A stretch of DNA of 64,000 nucleotides from the NCBI GenBank assembly GCA_903834135.1, contig CAILHZ010000007.1, forward strand, positions 62,001 through 126,000, read 5' to 3'. The position numbers and the translations under genes were made by a program. This stretch comes from an uncultured Opitutia bacterium (GTDB taxonomy: Bacteria; Verrucomicrobiota; Verrucomicrobiia; Opitutales; Opitutaceae). Below, piece after piece: positions 14,670 to 24,560 of this stretch (its first letter is position 1; the number at the start of each line of letters is the position of its first letter). The notes beneath the pieces were generated by a model. That model made no database searches, was not told the DNA's origin, and was given only the letters and a program-made list of their open reading frames with translations.

Positions 14670-16208
14670 ATGGATATGATTAAAAAATTCCCCCTTAGTT
14701 ATTCTCTTTGTACGTTTTTAGTTTTAATAAGCGCATCACAATTAATTAAAGCCCAAACCAAAGTAGATCCATTTGGTATGGGACCGCACACAACTTTAGA
14801 TGTTGTGCTCGCTGCTGCAAAAGCACCGAGCAGTTTAGCCGTTGGGCCCACCGAAGCATCTTGGGAGTCCATACGCTCAACCTACCAAATCCCGGCATGG
14901 TTTATGGATGCTAAGTTCGGCATCTTTATTCATTGGGGACTTTTTTCTATTCCAGCCCACCATAATGAGTGGTACGAAAAACATATGTACATGGGTGCAG
15001 AGGATACACGCTGGCATGTTGAGCACTACGGAGCACTTAATACATTCGGATACAAAGACTTCATTCCGCTGTTTAAAGCAGATCACTTTAACGCAAATAA
15101 TTGGGCAGCACTCTTTAAAGCTTCTGGAGCTCGTTACGTCATGCTTCCAGGTGAACATCATGACGGATTTTCCCTCTGGAATAGCACAGTAAATCCCTGG
15201 AACAGTACTCGTCTTGGGCCTAAGCGTGATCTCATTGGAGAACTAGCAATTGCTATGCAAAAAGAAGATCTGCATTACGGCATAGCAAATCACAGTATCG
15301 AGCACTACACCTTCACTTCAGCACCTAAAGACGGTACACCAACAGATCTTAACGATCCTAAGTACAAGTCGTTTTACTGGACTGAGCATAACCCAGAAAA
15401 TCTTAAGCTCTTCTTTGCGCAGTGGGTTTTAAAAAACGAAGAATTAATCGATCTCTATCATCCTGATATGCTGTGGTTTGATAACGGAATAAATGCGCGC
15501 GTGTATGATCCAATCAAATTAAAAGTCGCCGCTTATTACTACAACCGTTCACGGAGTTGGAATAAATCTGTTTCTATTGTTACTAAGTCAAATGCTTATC
15601 TTTCAGGTTCTATTGTGGATCACGAAAGACTTATGCGTGCACCACAAACACTCCAAAAAACACCTTGGCAAGTGCATGATACACTAGGCAGCACCTGGGG
15701 CTACACCGAGGGAATGCATATCGCCAGTGCAGCCGGTATTATCCGAACCTTAGTTGAAGTGATCAGTAAAAACGGATGCTACATGCTAAATGTTTCTCCT
15801 AAAGGCGATGGCTCAATACCTGAGGATCAACAGAAAGTACTTCATCAAATTGGTTCCTGGTTAGCCGTAAATGCAGAAGCTGTATACGGTAGTCGTACAT
15901 GGAAAATTTCAGGTGAAGGCCGTCTTATAATTCCTCGCGGTCAAACACCTACTGGTAAAGACATACGTTTTACCCAAAAAGATGGCTATGTGTATGCCTT
16001 TAGCTTAGCATGGCCTGGCACAAGCGCCTTAATTAGCTCGCTTGCTCAAAGCCCAACCTCAGGTACTATAATGAAAGTCGAACTGTTAGGCTCCCCAGCC
16101 AAAATCCCTTTTTTACACGACACGACTGGACTGCACTTAACCTTACCTGAACAAAAACCTGATGAAAGCGTTTTTGTATTTAAGATATCAGGGCTTAACC
16201 TAAATTAA
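14670..16208 (+). CDS. secreted alpha-L-fucosidase (GH29)
   Basis: 512 residues with a signal peptide (about 1-29, ending KAQ). The GH29 core is clear: WFMDAKFGIFIHWGLFSIPAHHNEWYEKHMY, GARYVMLPGEHHDGFSLWNS, HYGIANHSIEHY, and HPDMLWFDNGI carrying the likely nucleophile Asp. A C-terminal beta domain follows. It hydrolyses alpha-L-fucosyl residues from glycans such as fucoidan fragments or plant xyloglucan/pectin side chains. The pectinesterase gene starts directly at its stop codon, so the two form an operon. A TATAAT sequence lies about 28-33 bases upstream (14637-14642). Confidence 0.92.
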   Translation: MDMIKKFPLSYSLCTFLVLISASQLIKAQTKVDPFGMGPHTTLDVVLAAAKAPSSLAVGPTEASWESIRSTYQIPAWFMDAKFGIFIHWGLFSIPAHHNEWYEKHMYMGAEDTRWHVEHYGALNTFGYKDFIPLFKADHFNANNWAALFKASGARYVMLPGEHHDGFSLWNSTVNPWNSTRLGPKRDLIGELAIAMQKEDLHYGIANHSIEHYTFTSAPKDGTPTDLNDPKYKSFYWTEHNPENLKLFFAQWVLKNEELIDLYHPDMLWFDNGINARVYDPIKLKVAAYYYNRSRSWNKSVSIVTKSNAYLSGSIVDHERLMRAPQTLQKTPWQVHDTLGSTWGYTEGMHIASAAGIIRTLVEVISKNGCYMLNVSPKGDGSIPEDQQKVLHQIGSWLAVNAEAVYGSRTWKISGEGRLIIPRGQTPTGKDIRFTQKDGYVYAFSLAWPGTSALISSLAQSPTSGTIMKVELLGSPAKIPFLHDTTGLHLTLPEQKPDESVFVFKISGLNLN

Positions 16209-17633
16209 ATGAAATCAGCTGTTTTAAGTTTTATACTGCTACTCACGCTGTGTTCTAGCCTAGCTCAAAAACCTATTTTAAATAGCGTTTTTCCAGAGCC
16301 TAACACTAAGGATGTATGCACTGATGCAGTCATCCGTGTTCGTTTCGAAAGTCGCCCCATCTTGGGTAAAAAAGGAACAATAACGATTCGTGATAACTTA
16401 GATAATTCAGTTGTATACCAGGTTGATTGTAGTGCAAAGGCAGTCGATCGCACCATCGGCGGATTTCCAAATTTCAATGTCTATCCATACACGATTAATG
16501 GTACTGAAGTAGAAATCCCTATCTTCAATTTAAAGAAAGCAGTTACCTACAGAGTTGAAATCGAGTGGAGTTTATTTCCAGGACTTAAAGAGGTCTTACA
16601 TCAGAATGATCCTACTTTATCCTGGGTCTTTTCAACACGCAGTACTGAGCTTAAAGGTGACGCTAACCACCTCATTGTTGCTGCAGACGGAAGCGGAGAC
16701 TTTTGCACCATTCAGGGAGCCTTAGATTTCATTCCTCAAGGAAATACCCTAAGTAGAACTATTTTTATAAAACAAGGAATCTATCCCGAAATCATCGCTT
16801 TTGCTGAGAAACATAACATCACCGTAATTGGTGAAGATCGTCAGAAAACCATCCTAGCGTACGCTACAAACGCAAAATTTAATAGTGGCGGTGGCAATCC
16901 TTATGCTACAGCCCATGCAGATCCAAGTGCAGAAAAAAAAGCCTCTCACATCTATCACCGTGGTGTATTCTTAGCACACCGCACCGAAGGCCTTACACTT
17001 GATAATTTTACGATTCACAACACTACCCCACAGGGTGGTAGCCAATCTGAAGCAATTATTTTAAACGGTACTACCTCTGCTCGTGCTATCGTTAAAAATT
17101 TAGATCTCTACAGTTTCCAAGACACCTTACAAATAAACGGCCAAGCCTATATCACAGGATGTCATATTGAAGGAGACGTCGATTTCATGTGGGGCACAGG
17201 TCCCTGCTATTTCAAGGACTGCACCTGTATTGCACTACGCTCAAATGCGTATTACACCCAAATTAGAAATCCAAAAACAAATCACGGATACGTGTATGTG
17301 GGATGCCGTTTTATTGGCAGTGAGCATGTAACTGATAATTTTCTTTCACGTATAGAGCTTAACCGCTTCCCGTTTAGTGAAGTAGTGCTTCTTAATTGCA
17401 TCCTTAGCGAAGCAGTTGCCCCTATTGGGTGGCAACTTCAGGCTAAGGGTGACCCTAGCTTCCTGCATTTTTGGGAGTTTAACAGCCAAAGAACACCACA
17501 AGGACCGCTCTTTGACGTATCGCACCGCCTAAGTAGCTCAAAACAGCTCACGCTACCTGCAGATAAAGCCCTTATCGACGCATATTTAGATCCCGCATTC
17601 GTTCTAGGTAATAACTGGCGTCCAAACCTATAA
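16209..17633 (+). CDS. secreted pectinesterase (CE8) with N-terminal Ig-like domain
   Basis: 474 residues. Signal peptide (about 1-19), then an Ig-like/SbsA-type domain (PKDVxxDAVIRVRFESRP style, residues 25-145), then a right-handed beta-helix: ADGSGDFCTIQGALDFIP, IFIKQGIYPEII, VIGEDRQKTIL. Catalytic elements are seen in YSFQDTLQ and in GDVDFMWGTG (the Asp pair, with FMWG in place of the usual FIFG). It removes methyl esters from homogalacturonan, opening pectin to lyases. It directly follows the fucosidase with no gap, so both act on a fucose- and uronate-containing plant or algal polymer. Confidence 0.88.
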   Translation: MKSAVLSFILLLTLCSSLAQKPILNSVFPEPNTKDVCTDAVIRVRFESRPILGKKGTITIRDNLDNSVVYQVDCSAKAVDRTIGGFPNFNVYPYTINGTEVEIPIFNLKKAVTYRVEIEWSLFPGLKEVLHQNDPTLSWVFSTRSTELKGDANHLIVAADGSGDFCTIQGALDFIPQGNTLSRTIFIKQGIYPEIIAFAEKHNITVIGEDRQKTILAYATNAKFNSGGGNPYATAHADPSAEKKASHIYHRGVFLAHRTEGLTLDNFTIHNTTPQGGSQSEAIILNGTTSARAIVKNLDLYSFQDTLQINGQAYITGCHIEGDVDFMWGTGPCYFKDCTCIALRSNAYYTQIRNPKTNHGYVYVGCRFIGSEHVTDNFLSRIELNRFPFSEVVLLNCILSEAVAPIGWQLQAKGDPSFLHFWEFNSQRTPQGPLFDVSHRLSSSKQLTLPADKALIDAYLDPAFVLGNNWRPNL

Positions 17634-17696
17634 TTCTTAAGCGATTGTGCTACTAGTGAATTGACGCCGCCGTTGCGTAATTGTTTCCTAAATGCC

Positions 17697-18437
17697 ATGC
17701 ATGATCCCGTGGCTGTAGATCCATCAGTCAAATACAAGCGTGTCGTTCTGAAGCTATCAGGCGAAGTCCTCCGAGGTTCAAAATCGGGCGATCCGATCGA
17801 TCCCGTAACTCTCGAAAGGATGTGTAACCAGATTAAGGAAATACATGCTTTAGGCGTACAAATCTGTGTAGTCATTGGCGGAGGTAATATATTCCGCGGT
17901 CTACAAGGTGAAAAAACAGGTGTTGACCGTACCACTGGCGATTACATGGGAATGCTTGCAACGGTAGTCAATGGCTTAGCGATTATGGACCGCTTAGAAA
18001 AGATCGGGGTTACTACCCGAGTTCAAAGCGCTATTCCAATGAACCAGATTGCCGAACCGTTCATTCTACGTAGGGCAATCCGTCATCTAGAAAAAGGCCG
18101 CGTTGTTATCTTTGTTGCAGGAACAGGTAATCCATTCTTCACCACAGACACGACCGCTGCACTGCGCGCTTCTGAAATGCACGCTAACATTATCATGAAA
18201 GCCACCAAGGTAGATGGCATTTATGACAAAGATCCTAAAAAGTATCCAGACGCCGTAAAATACGATGAAATCACCTTCATCGATGCCTTAAAACAGCGCC
18301 TTAATGTAATGGATTCCACAGCGTTCTCGCTTTGCTTAGATAATGGTGTTCCAATCTTGGTATTCGATATCGACGGCGATCATGCAATTAGGCGTGCCGT
18401 CCAAGGTGAAAAAGTCGGAACGATCGTACATAATTAA
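17697..18437 (+). CDS. pyrH: UMP kinase
   Basis: 246 residues from ATG 17697; a TTG at 17661 would add 12 unlikely residues. Amino acid kinase fold with [53 protein letters not shown] and [13 protein letters not shown], all diagnostic of bacterial PyrH, which makes UDP from UMP. It starts 63 bp after the pectinesterase gene and leads a pyrH-frr-proB group. Confidence 0.95.
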   Translation: MHDPVAVDPSVKYKRVVLKLSGEVLRGSKSGDPIDPVTLERMCNQIKEIHALGVQICVVIGGGNIFRGLQGEKTGVDRTTGDYMGMLATVVNGLAIMDRLEKIGVTTRVQSAIPMNQIAEPFILRRAIRHLEKGRVVIFVAGTGNPFFTTDTTAALRASEMHANIIMKATKVDGIYDKDPKKYPDAVKYDEITFIDALKQRLNVMDSTAFSLCLDNGVPILVFDIDGDHAIRRAVQGEKVGTIVHN

Positions 18438-18449
18438 ATCCTTAATCTC

Positions 18450-18989
18450 ATGAGCAATCCTCTCATCAACGAAGTTGGAATGAAAAAAGCGGTAGACCAT
18501 ACGCTTAAAGAATTTAGTTCCATTCATACTGGTAAAGCCAACCCAGCAATGCTGGAAGGCGTTATGGTTGATGCCTACGGCACCCAGATGCGCTTAAAAG
18601 ACTGTGCTGCTATCACAACTCCAGATGCGCGCTTAATTCAGATTCAGCCTTGGGATACAGGCCTTACAAAATCAATCGAGAAGGCTATCCAGATAGCAAA
18701 TCTTGGCTTCAATCCGATGGTAGATGGTAAAATTATTCGCGTTTCCTTACCTGATATGAGCCGCGAAAGACGCCAAGAATTTGTTAAGACTGCAAATCGT
18801 TTCGCCGAAGAAGGTCGTGTGCATGTACGTAATGTGCGCCGCGATGCTTTAGAAGCTATTCGTAAGGCAAAGCTTCCTGAAGACGAATCTAAGCGTACGG
18901 AAAAAGATCTTCAGACAGCTACCGATAAGTTTATCAAAGAGATCAATGACCAGCTTGCTAAGAAAGAAGCTGAACTGTTGGCAGTCTGA
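18450..18989 (+). CDS. frr: ribosome recycling factor
   Basis: 179 residues, close to the usual 185. LKEFSSIHTGKANPAMLEGV, IQPWDTGLTKSIEKAIQ, LGFNPMVDGKIIRVSLPDMSRERRQEFVK and HVRNVRRDALEAIRK are classic RRF signatures. It splits post-termination ribosomes together with EF-G. The pyrH-frr order is a conserved bacterial arrangement. The gap to pyrH is 12 bp. Confidence 0.96.
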   Translation: MSNPLINEVGMKKAVDHTLKEFSSIHTGKANPAMLEGVMVDAYGTQMRLKDCAAITTPDARLIQIQPWDTGLTKSIEKAIQIANLGFNPMVDGKIIRVSLPDMSRERRQEFVKTANRFAEEGRVHVRNVRRDALEAIRKAKLPEDESKRTEKDLQTATDKFIKEINDQLAKKEAELLAV

Positions 18990-18991
18990 TC

Positions 18992-20086
18992 GTGCGCGCA
19001 GCTAAACGCATTGTTGTTAAACTCGGAACCGGAGTTCTTACCTCAGATAAAGGGGAACTCGATCGTTCACGCATTTCAGGGGTGTGCTCTCAAATAGCTA
19101 CACTCAGAAAACTAGGCACTGAAGTCTTTGTTGTTTCATCGGGTGCAGTTGGCTTAGGCATGGCTTCCCTTGGCCTAAGTAAACGCCCTAAAGAGATTAG
19201 TAAAAAACAAGCCTGCGCCTCCATTGGTCAAAGTAAACTCATGCAGGTGTGGCAGGAAGAATTTAAGCACTTTGGTATTACAGTAGGCCAAGTCCTCTTA
19301 ACGCATGATGATTTACGGGTTCGTTCGCGTTACCTTGGAGTTCAAGAAACACTGCACCAATTAATCAGCTACCAGACGATTCCAATCATTAATGAGAATG
19401 ATACGGTAAGTGCAGCTGAAATTAAATTCGGAGATAACGATACCCTATCAGCTATGGTGGCAAGTTTAGTAGAAGCTGATCATCTGATCATTTTATCTAC
19501 CGCTCCTGGCTTAATTGATATGAAAGGAACAGGAAAAATCATTCCTATCATAGAAAAAATTACGGCTGAAATTGAAGCCATGGCAGGCGGCACAACAAAC
19601 GAGCGAGCTGTAGGTGGGATGACCAGTAAAATTTCTGCAGCTAAACTCGCTACTCGCGCAGGCTGCGGCGTCTTTATTGCAAGTGGTGAAGAAAAAAACG
19701 TTCTTCCTAGACTTCTTTCTGGCCAAGGCCCTGGATCCTTCTTTGTGCCAAGCGGGATTCCTTTAGATGCAAAAAAGCGCTGGCTAGCTTATTTTCAGCG
19801 TCCTACGGGCACTTTAACTGTTCATGCCAACGCAGTCGGACCCTTAAGCGATCAAGGCAGGAGTCTACTCGCAGTTGGAATCACAAACAGTTCTGGAGTT
19901 TTCGCAGAAGGAGATGTTGTAAACATTGCTGATCATAAAGGCCATGTTTTTGCACGCGGTACAACCCACTATTCAAGTAATGACATGCGCTTAGTGATGG
20001 GCAAAAAAGAGAACGAACTTAAAGCTTTGTTTCCTAAGAAGAAACGTCTCGAGGTTGTGCACCGAAACGAATTGGCCTTGCTGTAA
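18992..20086 (+). CDS. proB: glutamate 5-kinase with PUA domain
   Basis: 364 residues from a GTG start 2 bp after the frr stop. N-terminal amino acid kinase domain (KRIVVKLGTGVLTS, VSSGAVGLGMASLG, KQACASIGQSKLM, IINENDTVSAAEIKFGDNDTLSA, VGGMTSKISAAKLA) and C-terminal PUA domain (about 270-350; GRSLLAVGITNSSGVFAEGDVVNI). It catalyses the first step of proline synthesis. proA is not in the window. Translational coupling to frr is likely. Confidence 0.95.
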   Translation: MRAAKRIVVKLGTGVLTSDKGELDRSRISGVCSQIATLRKLGTEVFVVSSGAVGLGMASLGLSKRPKEISKKQACASIGQSKLMQVWQEEFKHFGITVGQVLLTHDDLRVRSRYLGVQETLHQLISYQTIPIINENDTVSAAEIKFGDNDTLSAMVASLVEADHLIILSTAPGLIDMKGTGKIIPIIEKITAEIEAMAGGTTNERAVGGMTSKISAAKLATRAGCGVFIASGEEKNVLPRLLSGQGPGSFFVPSGIPLDAKKRWLAYFQRPTGTLTVHANAVGPLSDQGRSLLAVGITNSSGVFAEGDVVNIADHKGHVFARGTTHYSSNDMRLVMGKKENELKALFPKKKRLEVVHRNELALL

Positions 20087-20138
20087 ACTAAGCTACCTAA
20101 AACTCTAAGGAGTGTTAGGAGAATGAAAACGAACCACC

Positions 20139-22145
20139 ATGGATTTTATTTTAGAGGACCAACAACCAAGCCCAGGTGGCATACCTGCTATTGATTTTAG
20201 AAAGGAACTCAACGATGAGCAGTTTGCTGCAGTCACTGCTCCACCAGGTCCATTACTCGTGCTTGCGGGAGCTGGCTCAGGTAAAACACGCACCCTCACC
20301 TACCGCGTAGCCTGGTTACTTAGCCAAGGGGTACGTCCTGGTGAAATCTTGCTGCTTACCTTCACCAATAAAGCAGCTAAGGAAATGCTTCAGCGTGTAC
20401 ACGAATTAACGGGTGTAGAACCAGGACAATTCTGGGGAGGCACATTCCACGGCATGGGTCACCGCGCTTTACGCATGCATGGAGAAGCCATTGGACTAGA
20501 AAAAGGTTTTACGATTTTAGATGCCGATGAGTCTGAAGGCTTACTTAAGCAAGCTGTAGAAGAATCTGAAAAAGGATTCTTCAAAGATAAAACCCATCCA
20601 AGACCAGGCCCCTTGCATGATTTAATTTCGATGGGTAGAAATACGGTCAATAGTCTACAAGAAACGATTACACGTTATTTCCCTCAGCACGAAGAATTGA
20701 TCGACAGAGTCCCAGTTTTCGCAAGTCGGTATGCTGCTAAAAAGAAAGCCGCTAAGGTGCTAGACTATGATGATCTCCTTGAATTCTGGCTTAGATTATT
20801 AAAGGAATCACCGCAGACTGCTGCCTATTTTACCCAGCGCTTTAAGCACGTTTTAGTGGATGAATATCAGGATACAAATAAGCTCCAAGCTGAGATTGTA
20901 GACTTAATTGGTGCTCACCACCGTGTCATGGCTGTAGGCGATGATGCCCAGTGTATTTATTCATGGCGAGGTGCAGATTTTGAAAACATTCTTACCTTTC
21001 CAGATCGTCATCCTGGAACTGTCATTCACCGTATCGAAACAAATTACCGCTCTACTCCTCAGATTTTAGAATTAGCTAATGGTGTTCTCTTAGCTCAGCC
21101 CAAGGGTCGTCATTTTGATAAGGAATTAAGAGCAGCAAGAGAAGACGGAGAGAAGCCTTACTTAGTGGAAGCTATGGATACAAGGGAGCAAGCGCAGTTT
21201 ATTATCCAGCGCTTACGAGGTCTAGCCGATGAGGGCTATGCCCTTAAAGATGTAGCCATTTTATACCGTGCTCATTTTCAAGCCTTGGATATCCAACTTG
21301 AACTATCGCGCCTTCAAGTGCCTTACCAAATCACAAGTGGTGTTCGTTTTTTTGAACAAGCCCATGTGCGTGATTTAATTGCGCTTCTTCGTTTTGTTTT
21401 TAATCCCGCTGATATCGCTGCCTGGGGACGTATTGCTATACTGCTTCCTAAAGTCGGTGATAAGGGTGCACAAAAATTGCACGGTCTAGCTCTTGATATA
21501 GCTAAGGCTAAGAAAATGGATTTTCTAGATGCATTAGATGCACCTGAAGTGTTCGCTAAAGTCCCACCTGATTGTAAAGAAGAGTGGCCACGCTTTACTG
21601 CCTCCCTGCAACAAGTAGGTGAAACGATGCGCACCTTATCTCCGGCAAACACAATTGATGTAGCAATCGATGGCTGGTACGGAGACTACCTTAAAGGTGC
21701 ATTTAATAATTATCCAACGCGTCTTGATGATTTAAAATCCATGGTCGGATTTGCAGGCAGATTTAATGAGATGTCAGAAATGCTTGGTCAGGTAATGCTT
21801 TTAAGTACTGAGACAACAAGCCGCTCAGATGACCCAAATGATGATGCCTTACGCCTCACTACTGTGCATCAAGCAAAAGGCCTAGAATTTCCTATCGTGT
21901 TTTTAGTTGGGCTAGCTGAAAACATGTTTCCTTTAAGACGCTCGATTGAGTCCGGGGATATCGAAGAAGAACGCCGTTTATTTTACGTCGCAGTCACACG
22001 GGCTAAAGATCAGCTGTATTTGTGCTACCCTAAGGTTAACACCAAGGGAGGCCCAGCGATGCTTATGACTGCTAGCCGCTTTATTGAAGAACTCTCCCCT
22101 GATTTACACCAGCCCTTAAGGCTTAAGAGAAGCTACGGCTGGTAA
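20139..22145 (+). CDS. UvrD/PcrA-type ATP-dependent DNA helicase
   Basis: 668 residues, superfamily 1A helicase. Motifs in order: LNDEQFAAV (Q motif), AGAGSGKT (I), LTFTNKAAKEM (Ia), LVDEYQDTN (II), GDDAQCIYSWRGA (III), NYRSTPQIL (IV), LTTVHQAKGLEFPIVFL (V) and RRLFYVAVTRAKDQLYL (VI). It unwinds DNA 3'-5' in repair or replication restart. Slightly shorter than UvrD or PcrA (about 720) because of a short C-terminus. It starts 52 bp after proB. Confidence 0.93.
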   Translation: MDFILEDQQPSPGGIPAIDFRKELNDEQFAAVTAPPGPLLVLAGAGSGKTRTLTYRVAWLLSQGVRPGEILLLTFTNKAAKEMLQRVHELTGVEPGQFWGGTFHGMGHRALRMHGEAIGLEKGFTILDADESEGLLKQAVEESEKGFFKDKTHPRPGPLHDLISMGRNTVNSLQETITRYFPQHEELIDRVPVFASRYAAKKKAAKVLDYDDLLEFWLRLLKESPQTAAYFTQRFKHVLVDEYQDTNKLQAEIVDLIGAHHRVMAVGDDAQCIYSWRGADFENILTFPDRHPGTVIHRIETNYRSTPQILELANGVLLAQPKGRHFDKELRAAREDGEKPYLVEAMDTREQAQFIIQRLRGLADEGYALKDVAILYRAHFQALDIQLELSRLQVPYQITSGVRFFEQAHVRDLIALLRFVFNPADIAAWGRIAILLPKVGDKGAQKLHGLALDIAKAKKMDFLDALDAPEVFAKVPPDCKEEWPRFTASLQQVGETMRTLSPANTIDVAIDGWYGDYLKGAFNNYPTRLDDLKSMVGFAGRFNEMSEMLGQVMLLSTETTSRSDDPNDDALRLTTVHQAKGLEFPIVFLVGLAENMFPLRRSIESGDIEEERRLFYVAVTRAKDQLYLCYPKVNTKGGPAMLMTASRFIEELSPDLHQPLRLKRSYGW

Positions 22146-22211
22146 TACTTTTAGGTGATACTTTTACCTTCACAAATAGGGCCAGTTAAGTGAGTCTAAA
22201 CAGACAAGATT

Positions 22212-23162
22212 ATGTCCACCCCTTCATCCGCAGTTGAGAATGTTGTAATCGTAGGAACAGGATGCGCAGGCTTAACAGCTGCAGTTTACACTGCGCGTGC
22301 TAATTTAAGTCCTCTTATCCTTGAAGGACCTCTTCCAGGTGGCCAACTCACCACAACAAGCGAAGTTGAAAATTTCCCTGGATTCCCTGAAGGGGTAGAT
22401 GGCTACGAGCTAATGCAAAACTTACGCAAACAAGCGACAAAGTTTGGTGCTCGCTTCGAACAAACCTTAGTTTCGAGTGTTAATTTTTCATCTAATCCTA
22501 AGCAGTTAATTACTTCAGAAAAAACACTGCTTGCTAAGAGTGTAATCATTTCCACTGGAGCTTCTCCTCGTATGACAGGAATTCCAGGAGAGAAGGAACT
22601 CTACGGCGGTAAAGGTGTAACAACCTGTGCTACGTGTGATGGAGCCTTCTACCGCAATATGGATGTCGCTGTCATTGGTGGCGGCGATAGCGCAGCCGAA
22701 GAAGCTCTTTTCTTAACACGCTTCGCAAGTAAAGTGTACTTAGTACATCGCAGAGATTCCCTGCGTGCTTCTAAAATCATGTCAGATAGAGCAACCTCCC
22801 ATCCTAAAATTCAGATGGTATGGAACAGTGCTCCCATTGAAGTCATGGGAGTAAAGGAAGGTTCAGTCAGTGGTTTAAAAGTACAGGATACTAAAACTGG
22901 CGCTTTCTCGGTACTGCCAATCAAAGGCCTTTTTGTTGCGATTGGACACGTCCCAAACACAGCACCGTTTAAGGATTCACTAGATTTAGATGATGCAGGC
23001 TACTTAGTGCCTGTTTTAGGCTCTCAAGTTAAGACCAAGATCCCAGGTGTCTATGTCGCTGGCGACTGTGCTGACCATATTTTCAGACAAGCAATCACTG
23101 CTGCTGGAATGGGCTGCCAGGCTGCGATTGAGGCTGAGCGTTGGCTTTCTGAGCATAGTTAA
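22212..23162 (+). CDS. trxB: thioredoxin reductase
   Basis: 316 residues, the normal length. FAD site [22 protein letters not shown] site [15 protein letters not shown], redox-active CATC within [13 protein letters not shown], and C-terminal FAD motif [27 protein letters not shown]. It keeps thioredoxin reduced in the cytoplasm. It is ended by a hairpin terminator just before the fur-like/suf promoter region. Confidence 0.96.
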   Translation: MSTPSSAVENVVIVGTGCAGLTAAVYTARANLSPLILEGPLPGGQLTTTSEVENFPGFPEGVDGYELMQNLRKQATKFGARFEQTLVSSVNFSSNPKQLITSEKTLLAKSVIISTGASPRMTGIPGEKELYGGKGVTTCATCDGAFYRNMDVAVIGGGDSAAEEALFLTRFASKVYLVHRRDSLRASKIMSDRATSHPKIQMVWNSAPIEVMGVKEGSVSGLKVQDTKTGAFSVLPIKGLFVAIGHVPNTAPFKDSLDLDDAGYLVPVLGSQVKTKIPGVYVAGDCADHIFRQAITAAGMGCQAAIEAERWLSEHS

Positions 23163-23169
23163 GTCCTTT

Positions 23170-23196
23170 TTAGGTCTTTTGACCTAATTATTTTTA
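23170..23196 (+). terminator. terminator of trxB
   Basis: TTAGGTC / GACCTAA stem with a TTTT loop, followed by a T-rich tract. Confidence 0.7.
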
Positions 23197-23211
23197 AGAT
23201 ATTATTAGTAT

Positions 23212-23238
23212 TTAAGTCATTGTATAACAATGACTTAA
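23212..23238. promoter_or_regulatory. perfect 12+3+12 palindrome, candidate Fur-family operator
   Basis: TTAAGTCATTGT, centre ATA, then ACAATGACTTAA: all 12 pairs are perfect. It lies about 80-105 bases upstream of the Fur-family gene that heads the suf cluster and overlaps a possible -35 (TTGTAT 23220-23225, with TACATT at 23244-23249, 18-bp spacer). Position suggests repression and self-regulation. The arms differ from the classic Fur box (GATAATGAT). Confidence 0.65.
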
Positions 23239-23316
23239 TTTTCTACATTAGAATAGTTCTAATTATTAGTTGAAACTCAGTCTTATTAAGCTTCCTTGTC
23301 CTTTCCTCCCTTTCAC

Positions 23317-23760
23317 ATGACTGCGTCTAATATGAACACAGATAACCTATCCCATCATCTTGCCGGGACAGGACTACGTTCTACCCCTCAGCGCGAGATC
23401 GTTTATTCAGTACTTACAAGTAAGCGGGACCATCCAACTGCCGATGAATTGTTTGCTCGGGTTAAGCAGCAGATGCCAAACATTTCTCTAGCTACAGTGT
23501 ATAACTGTTTAGAGACCTTAGTTCAGTGCAACTTGGTACGCCAAGTGAATGTAGAGCGTGGCGCAATGCGCTACTGCCCGAACCTACACCCGCATGCTCA
23601 CTTCTTTAATGAAACAACGGGTGAAACAATCGACGTTGAAATCCCTGCTGAAGTACTCGCTCAAGTAAGCAGTGTACTGCCTAAACATTTTAAAGCTAAG
23701 TCCGTTGAAATCTTATTTCGCGGCGTTGTAGACAACCAAAACACTCCTACTTCCCTCTAA
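23317..23760 (+). CDS. Fur-family transcription regulator (PerR/Irr-like), head of suf cluster
   Basis: 147 residues from ATG 23317 (an in-frame TTG at 23296 and ATG 23332 are alternatives). Winged-helix domain with GLRSTPQREIVYSVL, HPTADELFARVKQQMPNISLATVYNCLETL, then a dimerisation domain with the metal-site motif HPHAHFFNETTGE. The CXXC pairs of the structural zinc site seen in Fur, Zur and PerR are absent, as in Irr-type members. The gene starts 9 bp before sufC, so it probably senses iron, heme or peroxide and controls Fe-S assembly through the palindrome upstream. Confidence 0.88.
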   Translation: MTASNMNTDNLSHHLAGTGLRSTPQREIVYSVLTSKRDHPTADELFARVKQQMPNISLATVYNCLETLVQCNLVRQVNVERGAMRYCPNLHPHAHFFNETTGETIDVEIPAEVLAQVSSVLPKHFKAKSVEILFRGVVDNQNTPTSL

Positions 23761-23769
23761 TTTACTCAC

Positions 23770-24528
23770 ATGGCATCCTCCTTAGAAATTAAAAACCTGC
23801 ACGTTTCAATCGGCGATAAAGAAATCGTCAAAGGTCTTTCCCTCACAGTTAAGACAGGTGAAGTGCACGCTATTATGGGGCCCAATGGCACCGGTAAATC
23901 AACGCTTTCTAAAGCGATTGCAGGTCATCCTGATTACACGATCACCAGTGGAGACGTCTTAATTGATGGCAAATCGATTTTAGGAATTGAACCTGATGAA
24001 AGAGCACGTGCTGGACTGTTTCTTGCATTCCAATACCCAGCAGAAATCCCAGGAGTAAGTATCGCAAATTTCATTCGTGCAGCGCTTCAAGCTAAGATGG
24101 GTGAAGGTGAAGAACTGGATGCAACCGCTTACTACAAGAAGCTCTACCAGAAAATGGATATGCTCCAGATCGATCGTAAGTTCACCTCACGCGCTGTGAA
24201 TGACGGGTTTTCTGGTGGCGAAAAAAAGCGCTGCGAAATTTTACAAATGGCCATGCTTGAACCTCGTTTCGCTATGATGGATGAAACCGATTCAGGTCTT
24301 GATATTGATGCTCTGCGCATTGTATCTGACGGCGTAAATCAACTTAAAGGCGACGCTCTAGGTGTCATCATGATCACTCACTATCAGCGTTTACTTAATT
24401 ACATCGTTCCTGATCACGTTCACGTAATGTGGGATGGTCGTATTGTAAAAAGCGGTGATAAGTCGCTTGCTTTAGAACTCGAAGCTAAGGGCTACGAGTG
24501 GGTTAAAAAAGAGCTCATTAAAGCCTAA
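23770..24528 (+). CDS. sufC: SUF Fe-S assembly ATPase
   Basis: 252 residues. ABC ATPase with Walker [10 protein letters not shown], SufC signature [14 protein letters not shown], and Walker [15 protein letters not shown], plus the family's [14 protein letters not shown] stretch. It powers the SufBCD scaffold. It lies 9 bp after the regulator gene and 32 bp before sufB. Confidence 0.96.
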   Translation: MASSLEIKNLHVSIGDKEIVKGLSLTVKTGEVHAIMGPNGTGKSTLSKAIAGHPDYTITSGDVLIDGKSILGIEPDERARAGLFLAFQYPAEIPGVSIANFIRAALQAKMGEGEELDATAYYKKLYQKMDMLQIDRKFTSRAVNDGFSGGEKKRCEILQMAMLEPRFAMMDETDSGLDIDALRIVSDGVNQLKGDALGVIMITHYQRLLNYIVPDHVHVMWDGRIVKSGDKSLALELEAKGYEWVKKELIKA

Positions 24529-24560
24529 TTGATTTTCTAAACCTGTACTTATTGCCTACC

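Noticed and set aside
17438-17935. 165-residue minus-strand frame over the pectinesterase end and pyrH start
   Set aside because: Overlaps two well-supported genes on the other strand; it is their shadow.
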